From the NCBI GenBank assembly GCA_963971285.1, contig OZ020244.1:33418001-33482000 (forward strand): DNA of 64,000 bases, read 5' to 3'. Under the pieces are notes generated by a model, which saw only the letters and a list, made by a program, of their open reading frames with translations, was not told the DNA's origin and made no database searches. How positions within the stretch are numbered: position 1 is the stretch's first letter; each line of letters opens with the position of its first letter. The position numbers and the translations under genes were made by a program. Shown here piece after piece: positions 1-10,360 of this stretch. The stretch comes from Astropecten irregularis. Taxonomy: Eukaryota > Echinodermata > Asteroidea > Paxillosida > Astropectinidae.

Positions 1-24
1 TTCGTATGACCTAGGATGCCTTGC

Positions 25-86
25 AGCCCTACGTAGGGTACGATGGGTTATCCTTCTTAACTCGAGTTACGATCGATCGTAAGGCT
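25..86. repeat. Palindrome-dense module, phase 25-86 (shown in U1)
   Basis: Three perfect palindromes lie in 62 bp: CCCTACGTAGGG (27-38), TAACTCGAGTTA (58-69) and TACGATCGATCGTA (68-81). In addition AGCCCTACG (25-33) is the exact reverse complement of CGTAGGGCT (78-86), closing the module as one stem; U1 itself has a mismatch at 82 (A for G), while nearly all other units keep the stem. It could extrude as a cruciform, fold in RNA, or bind a dimeric protein. No function is shown by the sequence alone. Confidence 0.8.
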
Positions 87-116
87 TCGTGAAGTCGACC
101 CTAGTGTGAATCGCAG

Positions 117-147
117 AAAAAAAAATTCCATTAAAAAAATATATATG
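117..147. promoter_or_regulatory. A-run and TATATA element, phase 117-147
   Basis: A run of nine A, attcc, a run of seven A, then TATATATG. On the minus strand the order is GC box (169-160), then TATA (about 145-140), then a T9 run, which is the usual order of a promoter pointing left into the preceding unit. On the plus strand the order would be reversed. A-run length and TTAAA/ATAAA differ between units (for example U5, U9, U34, U37 and U42 have the ATAAA form). A plain A/T-rich stretch is an equally simple reading. Confidence 0.35.
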
Positions 148-152
148 TATCT

Positions 153-175
153 GGGAGGGGGGGCGGGGCTTGGGG
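153..175 (+). repeat. G-quadruplex motif and GC box, phase 153-175
   Basis: In U1 the G-tracts are GGG, GGGGGGG, GGGG and GGGG with loops A, C and CTT, a canonical intramolecular quadruplex pattern. The core GGGGCGGGGC (160-169) is also a GC-box (Sp1-type) match. The same block recurs in every unit, so there are 53 sites at about 1.15-kb spacing. The second G-tract varies from 6 to 13 G and explains most of the length difference between units. U30 has the weakest version. Confidence 0.85.
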
Positions 176-252
176 ACGTCTGCCGGGCCCTTTGCAGCAG
201 AAAATTGCATGGGTTGCGTGCATTATTGGCCATTCCAAACTTTGTGTGTTGT

Positions 253-268
253 ACCTGTTCATTTGAAA
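253..268. repeat. Short perfect hairpin, phase 253-268
   Basis: Arms TTGAAA and TTTCAA around TTGG. It is followed by the palindrome TTTGATCAAA (294-303), which runs into CAAAG|GTAAAT, a good match to a plus-strand splice donor. A further palindrome, CCCCATGGGG, is at 333-342. Confidence 0.6.
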
Positions 269-345
269 TTGGTTTCAAGTGGTACCTTGTTCGTTTGATC
301 AAAGGTAAATTTTAGGGCCTAGTTTTGGGGGTCCCCATGGGGTAC

Positions 346-360
346 ATGCAAATTGCAAAT
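346..360. promoter_or_regulatory. Octamer motif with half repeat, phase 346-360
   Basis: ATGCAAAT (346-353) is a perfect octamer motif, the POU/Oct-1 type site found in distal elements of animal snRNA promoters. It is followed at once by TGCAAAT. On the minus strand it lies about 200 bp upstream of the TATATA element at 140-145. Nearly every unit retains it; U44 carries ATGAAAAT instead. The motif is short, so chance occurrence in one ancestral unit is possible. Confidence 0.4.
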
Positions 361-563
361 GGTTCGGCAAATCGAAAAGAAATTGAAAATGGAATTTTTC
401 ATCTTTATTTTGCCGTATTGGTCGATTGCCTCGGAAACTTATATGAGTATTTCTAAGTATTTTGTTAATGGGCCTTTTTGCGTGGGAGCTTGTGGGAAAT
501 ATTTTAGTGGTCTGCACCCACGTACACTGAAAAATACCCCTCACGCCCTTTAACAATGGTCCC

Positions 564-584
564 ATGCACAAACATATGCACAAA
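564..584. repeat. Short direct repeat, phase 564-584
   Basis: ATGCACAAA occurs twice, at 564-572 and 576-584, 12 bp apart. In U44 the spacer gains four bases (cataattatgc for catatgc). A second direct repeat in the unit is GTACCACT-GAA-GTACCACT at phase 905-923; U1 has one mismatch in its first copy. Confidence 0.6.
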
Positions 585-588
585 GTCA

Positions 589-742
589 GGGAACTTGACC
601 GAATGTTACTGGCTATGCCAAACATAATCAATGACCATTTCATGTCACAACTCCTCTTTGTCCGCACAGACCCTACGGGCTTTTTATGAGCGTGACCTGA
701 ACCAGTCGTTTGGCATAGTCAGTGAAAAGCGGTCAAGTTTCC
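589..742. repeat. 35-bp imperfect inverted repeat with 84-nt loop, phase 589-742
   Basis: Arm 1 is 589-623 and arm 2 is 708-742. The reverse complement of arm 2 aligns to arm 1 without gaps at 29 of 35 positions; one of the six mismatches would be a G-U pair in RNA. Because of the inversion, arm 1 on the plus strand and arm 2 on the minus strand read the same short peptide pattern LDR..L.MPN, which I treat as a by-product. The arms could be remnants of an inverted-repeat transposon or form a hairpin in a transcript. U34 has lost arm 2 through an 81-bp deletion. Confidence 0.8.
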
Positions 743-1057
743 AATCTTCGTAGTATGGTTTGTACACGGGCTCATTGCTAAAGCGCGTGAAGATTTTTTT
801 CAGAGTGCACGCGCAAATGTATTGAGTCATTCAACAATTCTGTGCATGTTCGAACTGCCATGCGACAAATCTGTCGAAATTGCAACCCCGAAAAATAATC
901 GTAAGTACGACTGAAGTACCACTTGTTCATCTTTGACACGACTGAGTAGAAACCGGTATAATGTGCTTTTATGGAATCTTTTGACTTGATTTCAGGCATT
1001 TTGGAGGCGATCCGTTTATTTAGTTTAAATACCGCATTGCTTAGCCGGGGACGTTAG
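726..1057 (+). other. Hypothetical two-exon reading frame with a 95-nt intron (shown in U1)
   Basis: Acceptor-like tttttttcag ends at 803, a donor-like gtaagt starts at 901, an acceptor-like gatttcag ends at 995 with a possible branch site ttgac just upstream, and another donor gtaagt starts at 1118 after gcatg. If 901-995 is removed, the frame open from 726 stays open through 900, joins at 996 and stops at TAG 1055-1057, about 78 codons, with no ATG near its start. It has no domain I recognise. No unit introduces a stop in it. My hand tally across units gave about 10 silent to 15 replacement differences. U46 (gtaact) and U47 (gtattg) each damage one donor; U4, U8 and U13 have gtgagt at the first donor. 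It may be a decayed exon pair, part of a spliced noncoding RNA, or chance. Confidence 0.25.
844..863. repeat. Small hairpin around palindrome GTTCGAAC, phase 844-863
   Basis: Arms GCATG (844-848) and CATGC (859-863) enclose a 10-nt loop; GTTCGAAC (848-855) is itself an 8-bp palindrome. It resembles part of a Pol III B box, but the loop is too long for a tRNA T-arm and no A box or tRNA fold surrounds it. Confidence 0.4.
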
Positions 1058-1084
1058 TGCGAAGGATGAAGTAAAAACTCGTCT

Positions 1085-1264
1085 TAAAAAAAGAGCTCTA
1101 ACGACCCAGTAAGCATGGTAAGTGGCACTACGTAACCTCATTTTATTGTTCGTATGACCTAGGATGCCTTGCAGCCCTACGTAGGGTACGATGGGTTATC
1201 CTTCTTAACTCGAGTTACGATCGATCGTAGGGCCTCGTGAAGTCGACCCTAGTGTGAATCGCAG
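1085..1264 (-). ncRNA. Speculative 180-nt minus-strand Pol III-like transcript spanning the U2/U1 join
   Basis: On the minus strand an octamer (1507-1500), a TATATA stretch (1293-1288) and, about 25-30 nt on, position 1264 as a possible start have the spacing of a type 3 Pol III (U6/7SK-like) promoter. From there the minus strand has no run of four T until the T7 at 1091-1085, which would terminate Pol III. The predicted RNA contains the palindrome module of phase 25-86. The A7 run (T7 on the minus strand) is the same length in nearly all units (8 in U35), whereas other homopolymers vary. No proximal sequence element can be recognised, and the T9 run lies between the TATA and the proposed start. 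This is inference only. Confidence 0.15.
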
Positions 1265-2302
1265 AAAAAAAAATTCCATTAAAAAAATATATATGTATCT
1301 GGGAAGGGGGGGGGGGGCGGGGCTTGGGGACGTCTGCCGGGCCCTTTGCAGCAGAAAATTGCATGGGTTGCGTGCATTATTGGCCATTCCAAACTTTGTG
1401 TGTTGTACCTGTTCATTTGAAATTGGTTTCAAGTGGTACCTTGTTCGTTTGATCAAAGGTAAATTTTAGGGCCTAGTTTTGGGGGTCCCCATGGGGTACA
1501 TGCAAATTGCAAATGGTTCGGCAAATCGAAAAGAAATTGAAAATGGAATTTTTCATCTTTATTTTGCCGTATTGGTCGATTGCCTCGGAAACTTATATGA
1601 GTATTTCTAAGTATTTTGTTAATGGGCCTTTTTGCGTGGGAGCTTGTGGGAAATATTTTAGTGGTCTGCACCCACGTACACTGAAAAATACCCCTCACGC
1701 CCTTTAACAATGGTCCCATGCACAAACATATGCACAAAGTCAGGGAACTTGACCGAATGTTACTGGCTATGCCAAACATAATCAATGACCATTTCATGTC
1801 ACAACTCCTCTTTGTCCGCACAGACCCTACGGGCTTTTTATGAGCGTGACCTGAACCAGTCGTTTGGCATAGTCAGTGAAAAGCGGTCAAGTTTCCAATC
1901 TTCGTAGTATGGTTTGTACACGGGCTCATTGCTAAAGCTCGTGAAGATTTTTTTCAGAGTGCACGCGCAAATGTATTGAGTCATTCAACAATTCTGTGCA
2001 TGTCCGAACTGCCATGCGACAAATCTGTCGAAATTGCAACCCCGAAAAATAATCGTAAGTACCACTGAAGTACCACTTGTTCATCTTTGACACGACTGAG
2101 TAGAAACCGGTATAATGTGCTTTTATGGAATCTTTTGACTTGATTTCAGGCATTTTGGAGGCGATCCGTTTATTTAGTTTAAATACCGCATTGCTTAGCC
2201 GGGGACGTTAGTGCGAAGGATGAAGTAAAAACTCGTCTTAAAAAAAGAGCTCTAACGGCCCAGTAAGCATGGTAAGTGGCACTACGTAACCTCATTTTAT
2301 TG
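1149..2302 (+). repeat. Repeat unit U2
   Basis: 1,154 bp, G-run 12 preceded by gggaa. Marks: gggcctcgtg, aagctcgtg and a private gtccgaac. Its left half resembles the left halves of U7 and U11. Confidence 0.95.
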
Positions 2303-3451
2303 TTCGTATGACCTAGGATGCCTTGCAGCCCTACGTAGGGTACGATGGGTTATCCTTCTTAACTCGAGTTACGATCGATCGTAGGGCTTCGTGAAGTCGA
2401 CCCTAGTGTGAATCGCAGAAAAAAAAATTCCATTAAAAAAATATATATGTATCTGGGAGGGGGGGCGGGGCTTGGGGACGTCTGCCGGGCCCTTTGCAGC
2501 AGAAAATTGCATGGGTTGCGTGCATTATTGGCCATTCCAAACTTTGTGTGTTGTACCTGTTCATTTGAAATTGGTTTCAAGTGGTACCTTGTTCGTTTGA
2601 TCAAAGGTAAATTTTAGGGCCTAGTTTTGGGGGTCCCCATGGGGTACATGCAAATTGCAAATGGTTCGGCAAATCGAAAAGAAATTGAAAATGGAATTTT
2701 TCATCTTTATTTTGCCGTATTGGTCGATTGCCTCGGAAACTTATATGAGTATTTCTAAGTATTTTGTTAATGGGCCTTTTTGCGTGGGAGCTTGTGGGAA
2801 ATATTTTAGTGGTCTGCACCCACGTACACTGAAAAATACCCCTCACGCCCTTTAACAATGGTCCCATGCACAAACATATGCACAAAGTCAGGGAACTTGA
2901 CCGAATGTTACTGGCTATGCCAAACATAATCAATGACCATTTCATGTCACAACTCCTCTTTGTCCGCACAGACCCTACGGGCTTTTTTATGAGCGTGACC
3001 TGAACCAGTCGTTTGGCATAGTCAGTGAAAAGCGGTCAAGTTTCCAATCTTCGTAGTATGGTTTGTACACGGGCTCATTGCTAAAGCGCGTGAAGATTTT
3101 TTTCAGAGTGCACGCGCAAATGTATTGAGTCATTCAACAATTCTGTGCATGTTCGAACTGCCATGCGACAAATCTGTCGAAATTGCTACCCCGAAAAATA
3201 ATCGTAAGTACCACTGAAGTACCACTTGTTCATCTTTGACACGACTGAGTAGAAACCGGTATAATGTGCTTTTATGGAATCTTTTGACTTGATTTCAGGC
3301 ATTTTGGAGGCGATCCGTTTATTTAGTTTAAATACCGCATTGCTTAGCCGGGGACGTTAGTGCGAAGGATGAAGTAAAAACTCGTCTTAAAAAAAGAGCT
3401 CTAACGGCCCAGTAAGCATGGTAAGTGGCACTACGTAACCTCATTTTATTG
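2303..3451 (+). repeat. Repeat unit U3
   Basis: 1,149 bp, G-run 7. An extra T (gggcttttttatg) and gctacccc for gcaacccc, both shared with U12. The gctacc change puts a TAG into the 73-codon minus-strand frame. Confidence 0.95.
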
Positions 3452-4602
3452 TTCGTATGACCTAGGATGCCTTGCAGCCCTACGTAGGGTACGATGGGTT
3501 ATCCTTTTTAACTCGAGTTACGATCGATCGTAGGGCTTCGTGAAGTCGACCCTAGTGTGAATCGCAGAAAAAAAAATTCCATTAAAAAAATATATATGTA
3601 TCTGGGAGGGGGGGGGGCGGGGCTTGGGGACGTCTGCCGGGCCCTTTGCAGCAGAAAATTGCATGGGTTGCGTGCATTATTGGCCATTCCAAACTTTGTG
3701 TGTTGTACCTGTTCATTTGAAATTGGTTTCAAGTGGTACCTTGTTCGTTTGATCAAAGGTAAATTTTAGGGCCTAGTTTTGGGGGTCCCCATGGGGTACA
3801 TGCAAATTGCAAATGGTTCGGCAAATCGAAAAGAAATTGAAAATGGAATTTTTCATCTTTATTTTGCCGTATTGGTCGATTGCCTCGGAAACTTATATGA
3901 GTATTTCTAAGTATTTTGTTAATGGGCCTTTTTGCGTGGGAGCTTGTGGGAAATATTTTAGTGGTCTGCACCCACGTACACTGAAAAATACCCCTCACGC
4001 CCTTTAACAATGGTCCCATGCACAAACATATGCACAAAGTCAGGGAACTTGACCGAATGTTACTGGCTATGCCAAACATAATCAATGACCATTTCATGTC
4101 ACAACTCCTCTTTGTCCGCACAGACCCTACGGGCTTTTTATGAGCGTGACCTAAACCAGTCGTTTGGCATAGTCAGTGAAAAGCGGTCAAGTTTCCAATC
4201 TTCGTAGTATGGTTTGTACACGGGCTCATTGCTAAAGCGCGTGAAGATTTTTTTCAGAGTGCACGCGCAAATGTATTGAGTCATTCAACAATTCTGTGCA
4301 TGTTCGAACTGCCATGCGACAAATCTGTCGAAATTGCAACCCCGAAAAATAATCGTGAGTACCACTGAAGTACCACTTGTTCATCTTTGACACGACTGAG
4401 TAGAAACCGGTATAATGTGCTTTTATGGAATCTTTTGACTTGATTTCAGGCATTTTGGAGACGATCCGTTTATTTAGTTTAAATACCGCATTGCTTAGCC
4501 GGGGACGTTAGTGCGAAGGATGAAGTAAAAACTCGTCTTAAAAAAAGAGCTCTAACGGCCCAGTAAGCATGGTAAGTGGCACTACGTAACCTCATTTTAT
4601 TG
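3452..4602 (+). repeat. Repeat unit U4
   Basis: 1,151 bp, G-run 10. Marks: cctttttaac, cctaaacc, donor variant gtgagt and gagacgatcc, all shared with U8 and U13. Confidence 0.95.
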
Positions 4603-5756
4603 TTCGTATGACCTAGGATGCCTTGCAGCCCTACGTAGGGTACGATGGGTTATCCTTCTTAACTCGAGTTACGATCGATCGTAGGGCTTCGTGAAGTCGA
4701 CCCTAGTGTGAATCGCAGAAAAAAAAATTCCATAAAAAAAATATATATGTATCTGGGAGGGGGGGGGGGGGCGGGGCTTGGGGACGTCTGCCGGGCCCTT
4801 TGCAGCAGAAAATTGCATGGGTTGCGTGCATTATTGGCCATTCCAAACTTTGTGTGTTGTACCTGTTCATTTGAAATTGGTTTCAAGTGGTACCTTGTTC
4901 GTTTGATCAAAGGTAAATTTTAGGGCCTAGTTTTGGGGGTCCCCATGGGGTACATGCAAATTGCAAATGGTTCGGCAAATCGAAAAGAAATTGAAAATGG
5001 AATTTTTCATCTTTATTTTGCCGTATTGGTCGATTGCCTCGGAAACTTATTTGAGTATTTCTAAGTATTTTGTTAATGGGCCTTTTTGCGTGGGAGCTTG
5101 TGGGAAATATTTTAGTGGTCTGCACCCACGTACACTGAAAAATACCCCTCACGCCCTTTAACAATGGTCCCATGCACAAACATATGCACAAAGTCAGGGA
5201 ACTTGACCGAATGTTACTGGCTATGCCAAACATAATCAATGACCATTTCATGTCACAACTCCTCTTTGTCCGCACAGACCCTACGGGCTTTTTATGAGCG
5301 TGACCTGAACCAGTCGTTTGGCATAGTCAGTGAAAAGCGGTCAAGTTTCCAATCTTCGTAGTATGGTTTGTACACGGGCTCATTGCTAAAGCGCGTGAAG
5401 ATTTTTTTCAGAGTGCACGCGCAAATGTATTGAGTCATTCAACAATTCTGTGCATGTTCGAACTGCCATGCGACAAATCTGTCGAAATTGCAACCCCGAA
5501 AAATAATCGTAAGTACCACTGAAGTACCACTTGTTCATCTTTGACACGACTGAGTAGAAACCGGTATAATGTGCTTTTATGGAATCTTTTGACTTGATTT
5601 CAGGCATTTTGGAGGCGATCCGTTTATTTAGTTTAAATACCGCATTGCTTAGCCGGGGACGTTAGTGCGAAGGATGAAGTAAAAACTCGTCTTAAAAAAA
5701 GAGCTCTAACGGCCCAGTAAGCATGGTAAGTGGCACTACGTAACCTCATTTTATTG
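4603..5756 (+). repeat. Repeat unit U5
   Basis: 1,154 bp, G-run 13, the longest, matched exactly in U9. Marks: ccataaaa and ttatttgag, shared with U9, U14, U37 and U39. Confidence 0.95.
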
Positions 5757-6905
5757 TTCGTATGACCTAGGATGCCTTGCAGCCCTACGTAGGGTACGAT
5801 GGGTTATCCTTCTTAACTCGAGTTACGATCGATCGTAGGGCTTCGTGAAGTCGACCCTAGTGTGAATCGCAGAAAAAAAAATTCCATTAAAAAAATATAT
5901 ATGTATCTGGGAGGGGGGGGCGGGGCTTGGGGACGTCTGCCGGGCCCTTTGCAGCAGAAAATTGCATGGGTTGCGTGCATTATTGGCCATTCCAAACTTT
6001 GTGTGTTGTACCTGTTCATTTGAAATTGGTTTCAAGTGGTACCTTGTTCGTTTGATCAAAGGTAAATTTTAGGGCCTAGTTTTGGGGGTCCCCATGGGGT
6101 ACATGCAAATTGCAAATGGTTCGGCAAATCGAAAAGAAATTGAAAATGGAATTTTTCATCTTTATTTTGCCGTATTGGTCGATTGCCTCGGAAACTTATA
6201 TGAGTATTTCTAAGTATTTTGTTAATGGGCCTTTTTGCGTGGGAGCTTGTGGGAAATATTTTAGTGGTCTGCACCCACGTACACTGAAAAATACCCCTCA
6301 CGCCCTTTAACAATGGTCCCATGCACAAACATATGCACAAAGTCAGGGAACTTGACCGAATGTTACTGGCTATGCCAAACATAATCAATGACCATTTCAT
6401 GTCACAACTCCTCTTTGTCCGCACAGACCCTACGGGCTTTTTATGAGCGTGACCTGAACCAGTCGTTTGGCATAGTCAGTGAAAAGCGGTCAAGTTTCCA
6501 ATCTTCGTAGTATGGTTTGTACACGGGCTCATTGCTAAAGCGCGTGAAGATTTTTTTCAGAGTGCACGCGCAAATGTATTGAGTCATTCAACAATTCTGT
6601 GCATGTTCGAACTGCCATGCGACAAATCTGTCGAAATTGCAACCCCGAAAAATAATCGTAAGTACGACTGAAGTACCACTTGTTCATCTTTGACACGACT
6701 GAGTAGAAACCGGTATAATGTGCTTTTATGGAATCTTTTGACTTGATTTCAGGCATTTTGGAGGCGATCCGTTTATTTAGTTTAAATACCGCATTGCTTA
6801 GCCGGGGACGTTAGTGCGAAGGATGAAGTAAAAACTCGTCTTAAAAAAAGAGCTCTAACGACCCAGTAAGCATGGTAAGTGGCACTACGTAACCTCATTT
6901 TATTG
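5757..6905 (+). repeat. Repeat unit U6
   Basis: 1,149 bp, G-run 8. Marks: gtacgactg and aacgaccc. Pairs with U10 at an offset of 4,604 bp. Confidence 0.95.
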
Positions 6906-8055
6906 TTCGTATGACCTAGGATGCCTTGCAGCCCTACGTAGGGTACGATGGGTTATCCTTCTTAACTCGAGTTACGATCGATCGTAGGGCCTCGTGAAGT
7001 CGACCCTAGTGTGAATCGCAGAAAAAAAAATTCCATTAAAAAAATATATATGTATCTGGGAAGGGGGGGGCGGGGCTTGGGGACGTCTGCCGGGCCCTTT
7101 GCAGCAGAAAATTGCATGGGTTGCGTGCATTATTGGCCATTCCAAACTTTGTGTGTTGTACCTGTTCATTTGAAATTGGTTTCAAGTGGTACCTTGTTCG
7201 TTTGATCAAAGGTAAATTTTAGGGCCTAGTTTTGGGGGTCCCCATGGGGTACATGCAAATTGCAAATGGTTCGGCAAATCGAAAAGAAATTGAAAATGGA
7301 ATTTTTCATCTTTATTTTGCCGTATTGGTCGATTGCCTCGGAAACTTATATGAGTATTTCTAAGTATTTTGTTAATGGGCCTTTTTGCGTGGGAGCTTGT
7401 GGGAAATATTTTAGTGGTCTGCACCCACGTACACTGAAAAATACCCCTCACGCCCTTTAACAATGGTCCCATGCACAAACATATGCACAAAGTCAGGGAA
7501 CTTGACCGAATGTTACTGGCTATGCCAAACATAATCAATGACCATTTCATGTCACAACTCCTCTTTGTCCGCACAGACCCTACGGGCTTTTTATGAGCGT
7601 GACCTGAACCAGTCGTTTGGCATAGTCAGTGAAAAGCGGTCAAGTTTCCAATCTTCGTAGTATGGTTTGTACACGGGCTCATTGCTAAAGCGCGTGAAGA
7701 TTTTTTTCAGAGTGCACGCGCAAATGTATTGAGTCATTCAACAATTCTGTGCATGTTCGAACTGCCATGCGACAAATCTGTCGAAATTGCTACCCCGAAA
7801 AATAATCGTAAGTACCACTGAAGTACCACTTGTTCATCTTTGACACGACTGAGTAGAAACCGGTATAATGTGCTTTTATGGAATCTTTTGACTTGATTTC
7901 AGGCATTTTGGAGGCGATCCGTTTATTTAGTTTAAATACCGCATTGCTTAGCCGGGGACGTTAGTGCGAAGGATGAAGTAAAAACTCGTCTTAAAAAAAG
8001 AGCTCTAACGGCCCAGTAAGCATGGTAAGTGGCACTACGTAACCTCATTTTATTG
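6906..8055 (+). repeat. Repeat unit U7 (mosaic)
   Basis: 1,150 bp, gggaa plus G-run 8. Left half carries the U2-type gggcctcgtg; right half carries the U3-type gctacccc without U3's extra T. It looks like a recombinant unit. Confidence 0.95.
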
Positions 8056-9206
8056 TTCGTATGACCTAGGATGCCTTGCAGCCCTACGTAGGGTACGATG
8101 GGTTATCCTTTTTAACTCGAGTTACGATCGATCGTAGGGCTTCGTGAAGTCGACCCTAGTGTGAATCGCAGAAAAAAAAATTCCATTAAAAAAATATATA
8201 TGTATCTGGGAGGGGGGGGGGCGGGGCTTGGGGACGTCTGCCGGGCCCTTTGCAGCAGAAAATTGCATGGGTTGCGTGCATTATTGGCCATTCCAAACTT
8301 TGTGTGTTGTACCTGTTCATTTGAAATTGGTTTCAAGTGGTACCTTGTTCGTTTGATCAAAGGTAAATTTTAGGGCCTAGTTTTGGGGGTCCCCATGGGG
8401 TACATGCAAATTGCAAATGGTTCGGCAAATCGAAAAGAAATTGAAAATGGAATTTTTCATCTTTATTTTGCCGTATTGGTCGATTGCCTCGGAAACTTAT
8501 ATGAGTATTTCTAAGTATTTTGTTAATGGGCCTTTTTGCGTGGGAGCTTGTGGGAAATATTTTAGTGGTCTGCACCCACGTACACTGAAAAATACCCCTC
8601 ACGCCCTTTAACAATGGTCCCATGCACAAACATATGCACAAAGTCAGGGAACTTGACCGAATGTTACTGGCTATGCCAAACATAATCAATGACCATTTCA
8701 TGTCACAACTCCTCTTTGTCCGCACAGACCCTACGGGCTTTTTATGAGCGTGACCTAAACCAGTCGTTTGGCATAGTCAGTGAAAAGCGGTCAAGTTTCC
8801 AATCTTCGTAGTATGGTTTGTACACGGGCTCATTGCTAAAGCGCGTGAAGATTTTTTTCAGAGTGCACGCGCAAATGTATTGAGTCATTCAACAATTCTG
8901 TGCATGTTCGAACTGCCATGCGACAAATCTGTCGAAATTGCAACCCCGAAAAATAATCGTGAGTACCACTGAAGTACCACTTGTTCATCTTTGACACGAC
9001 TGAGTAGAAACCGGTATAATGTGCTTTTATGGAATCTTTTGACTTGATTTCAGGCATTTTGGAGACGATCCGTTTATTTAGTTTAAATACCGCATTGCTT
9101 AGCCGGGGACGTTAGTGCGAAGGATGAAGTAAAAACTCGTCTTAAAAAAAGAGCTCTAACGGCCCAGTAAGCATGGTAAGTGGCACTACGTAACCTCATT
9201 TTATTG
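8056..9206 (+). repeat. Repeat unit U8
   Basis: 1,151 bp, G-run 10. Same diagnostic variants and G-run as U4, 4,604 bp away. Confidence 0.95.
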
Positions 9207-10360
9207 TTCGTATGACCTAGGATGCCTTGCAGCCCTACGTAGGGTACGATGGGTTATCCTTCTTAACTCGAGTTACGATCGATCGTAGGGCTTCGTGAAG
9301 TCGACCCTAGTGTGAATCGCAGAAAAAAAAATTCCATAAAAAAAATATATATGTATCTGGGAGGGGGGGGGGGGGCGGGGCTTGGGGACGTCTGCCGGGC
9401 CCTTTGCAGCAGAAAATTGCATGGGTTGCGTGCATTATTGGCCATTCCAAACTTTGTGTGTTGTACCTGTTCATTTGAAATTGGTTTCAAGTGGTACCTT
9501 GTTCGTTTGATCAAAGGTAAATTTTAGGGCCTAGTTTTGGGGGTCCCCATGGGGTACATGCAAATTGCAAATGGTTCGGCAAATCGAAAAGAAATTGAAA
9601 ATGGAATTTTTCATCTTTATTTTGCCGTATTGGTCGATTGCCTCGGAAACTTATTTGAGTATTTCTAAGTATTTTGTTAATGGGCCTTTTTGCGTGGGAG
9701 CTTGTGGGAAATATTTTAGTGGTCTGCACCCACGTACACTGAAAAATACCCCTCACGCCCTTTAACAATGGTCCCATGCACAAACATATGCACAAAGTCA
9801 GGGAACTTGACCGAATGTTACTGGCTATGCCAAACATAATCAATGACCATTTCATGTCACAACTCCTCTTTGTCCGCACAGACCCTACGGGCTTTTTATG
9901 AGCGTGACCTGAACCAGTCGTTTGGCATAGTCAGTGAAAAGCGGTCAAGTTTCCAATCTTCGTAGTATGGTTTGTACACGGGCTCATTGCTAAAGCGCGT
10001 GAAGATTTTTTTCAGAGTGCACGCGCAAATGTATTGAGTCATTCAACAATTCTGTGCATGTTCGAACTGCCATGCGACAAATCTGTCGAAATTGCAACCC
10101 CGAAAAATAATCGTAAGTACCACTGAAGTACCACTTGTTCATCTTTGACACGACTGAGTAGAAACCGGTATAATGTGCTTTTATGGAATCTTTTGACTTG
10201 ATTTCAGGCATTTTGGAGGCGATCCGTTTATTTAGTTTAAATACCGCATTGCTTAGCCGGGGACGTTAGTGCGAAGGATGAAGTAAAAACTCGTCTTAAA
10301 AAAAGAGCTCTAACGGCCCAGTAAGCATGGTAAGTGGCACTACGTAACCTCATTTTATTG
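9207..10360 (+). repeat. Repeat unit U9
   Basis: 1,154 bp, G-run 13. Same diagnostic variants and G-run as U5, 4,604 bp away. Confidence 0.95.

Larger units (their letters stand above)
1..1148 (+). repeat. Repeat unit U1
   Basis: 1,148 bp, G-run 7. Used as the coordinate reference. Marks: taaggcttcg at 79-88, gtacgactg near 905 and acgaccc near 1101, the last two shared with U6, U10 and U11. Confidence 0.95.

Noticed and set aside
57-315. Opposed frames of about 70-83 codons across the G-run
   Set aside because: They begin at TTG or GTG, and their frame depends on a G-run whose length changes from unit to unit, so the protein would be scrambled in many units.
353-553. 66-codon plus-strand frame
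   Set aside because: Begins at TTG, with an ATG two codons in. Variation is mostly replacement changes, and a frame of this length is expected by chance in a 1,150-bp unit.
299-667. 122-codon minus-strand frame repeated in most units
   Set aside because: The frame begins at GTG, not ATG. I count about 25 different amino-acid changes across units against about three silent ones; U44 breaks it by a 4-bp gain and several units alter its end by one-base indels in the G or A runs. It matches no family I know. It behaves as noncoding DNA.
778-999. 73-codon minus-strand ATG frame
   Set aside because: Three units (U3, U7, U12) share a TAG inside it, U43 has lost the ATG, and nearly all other differences replace amino acids. 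This is not how a conserved gene behaves.
1-1148. 5S rRNA, tRNA, U-snRNA or histone gene cluster
   Set aside because: These are the usual animal tandem arrays of about 1 kb, but no 5S, U1, U2, U4, U5, U6 or histone sequence is recognisable on either strand, and no tRNA fold is present.
1085-1148. Spliced-leader RNA gene (gcatg|gtaagt near the unit end)
   Set aside because: The donor after ATG resembles flatworm leaders, but no Sm-binding site of the A-U(4-6)-G type or leader hairpin follows at a suitable place, and U47 lacks the donor.
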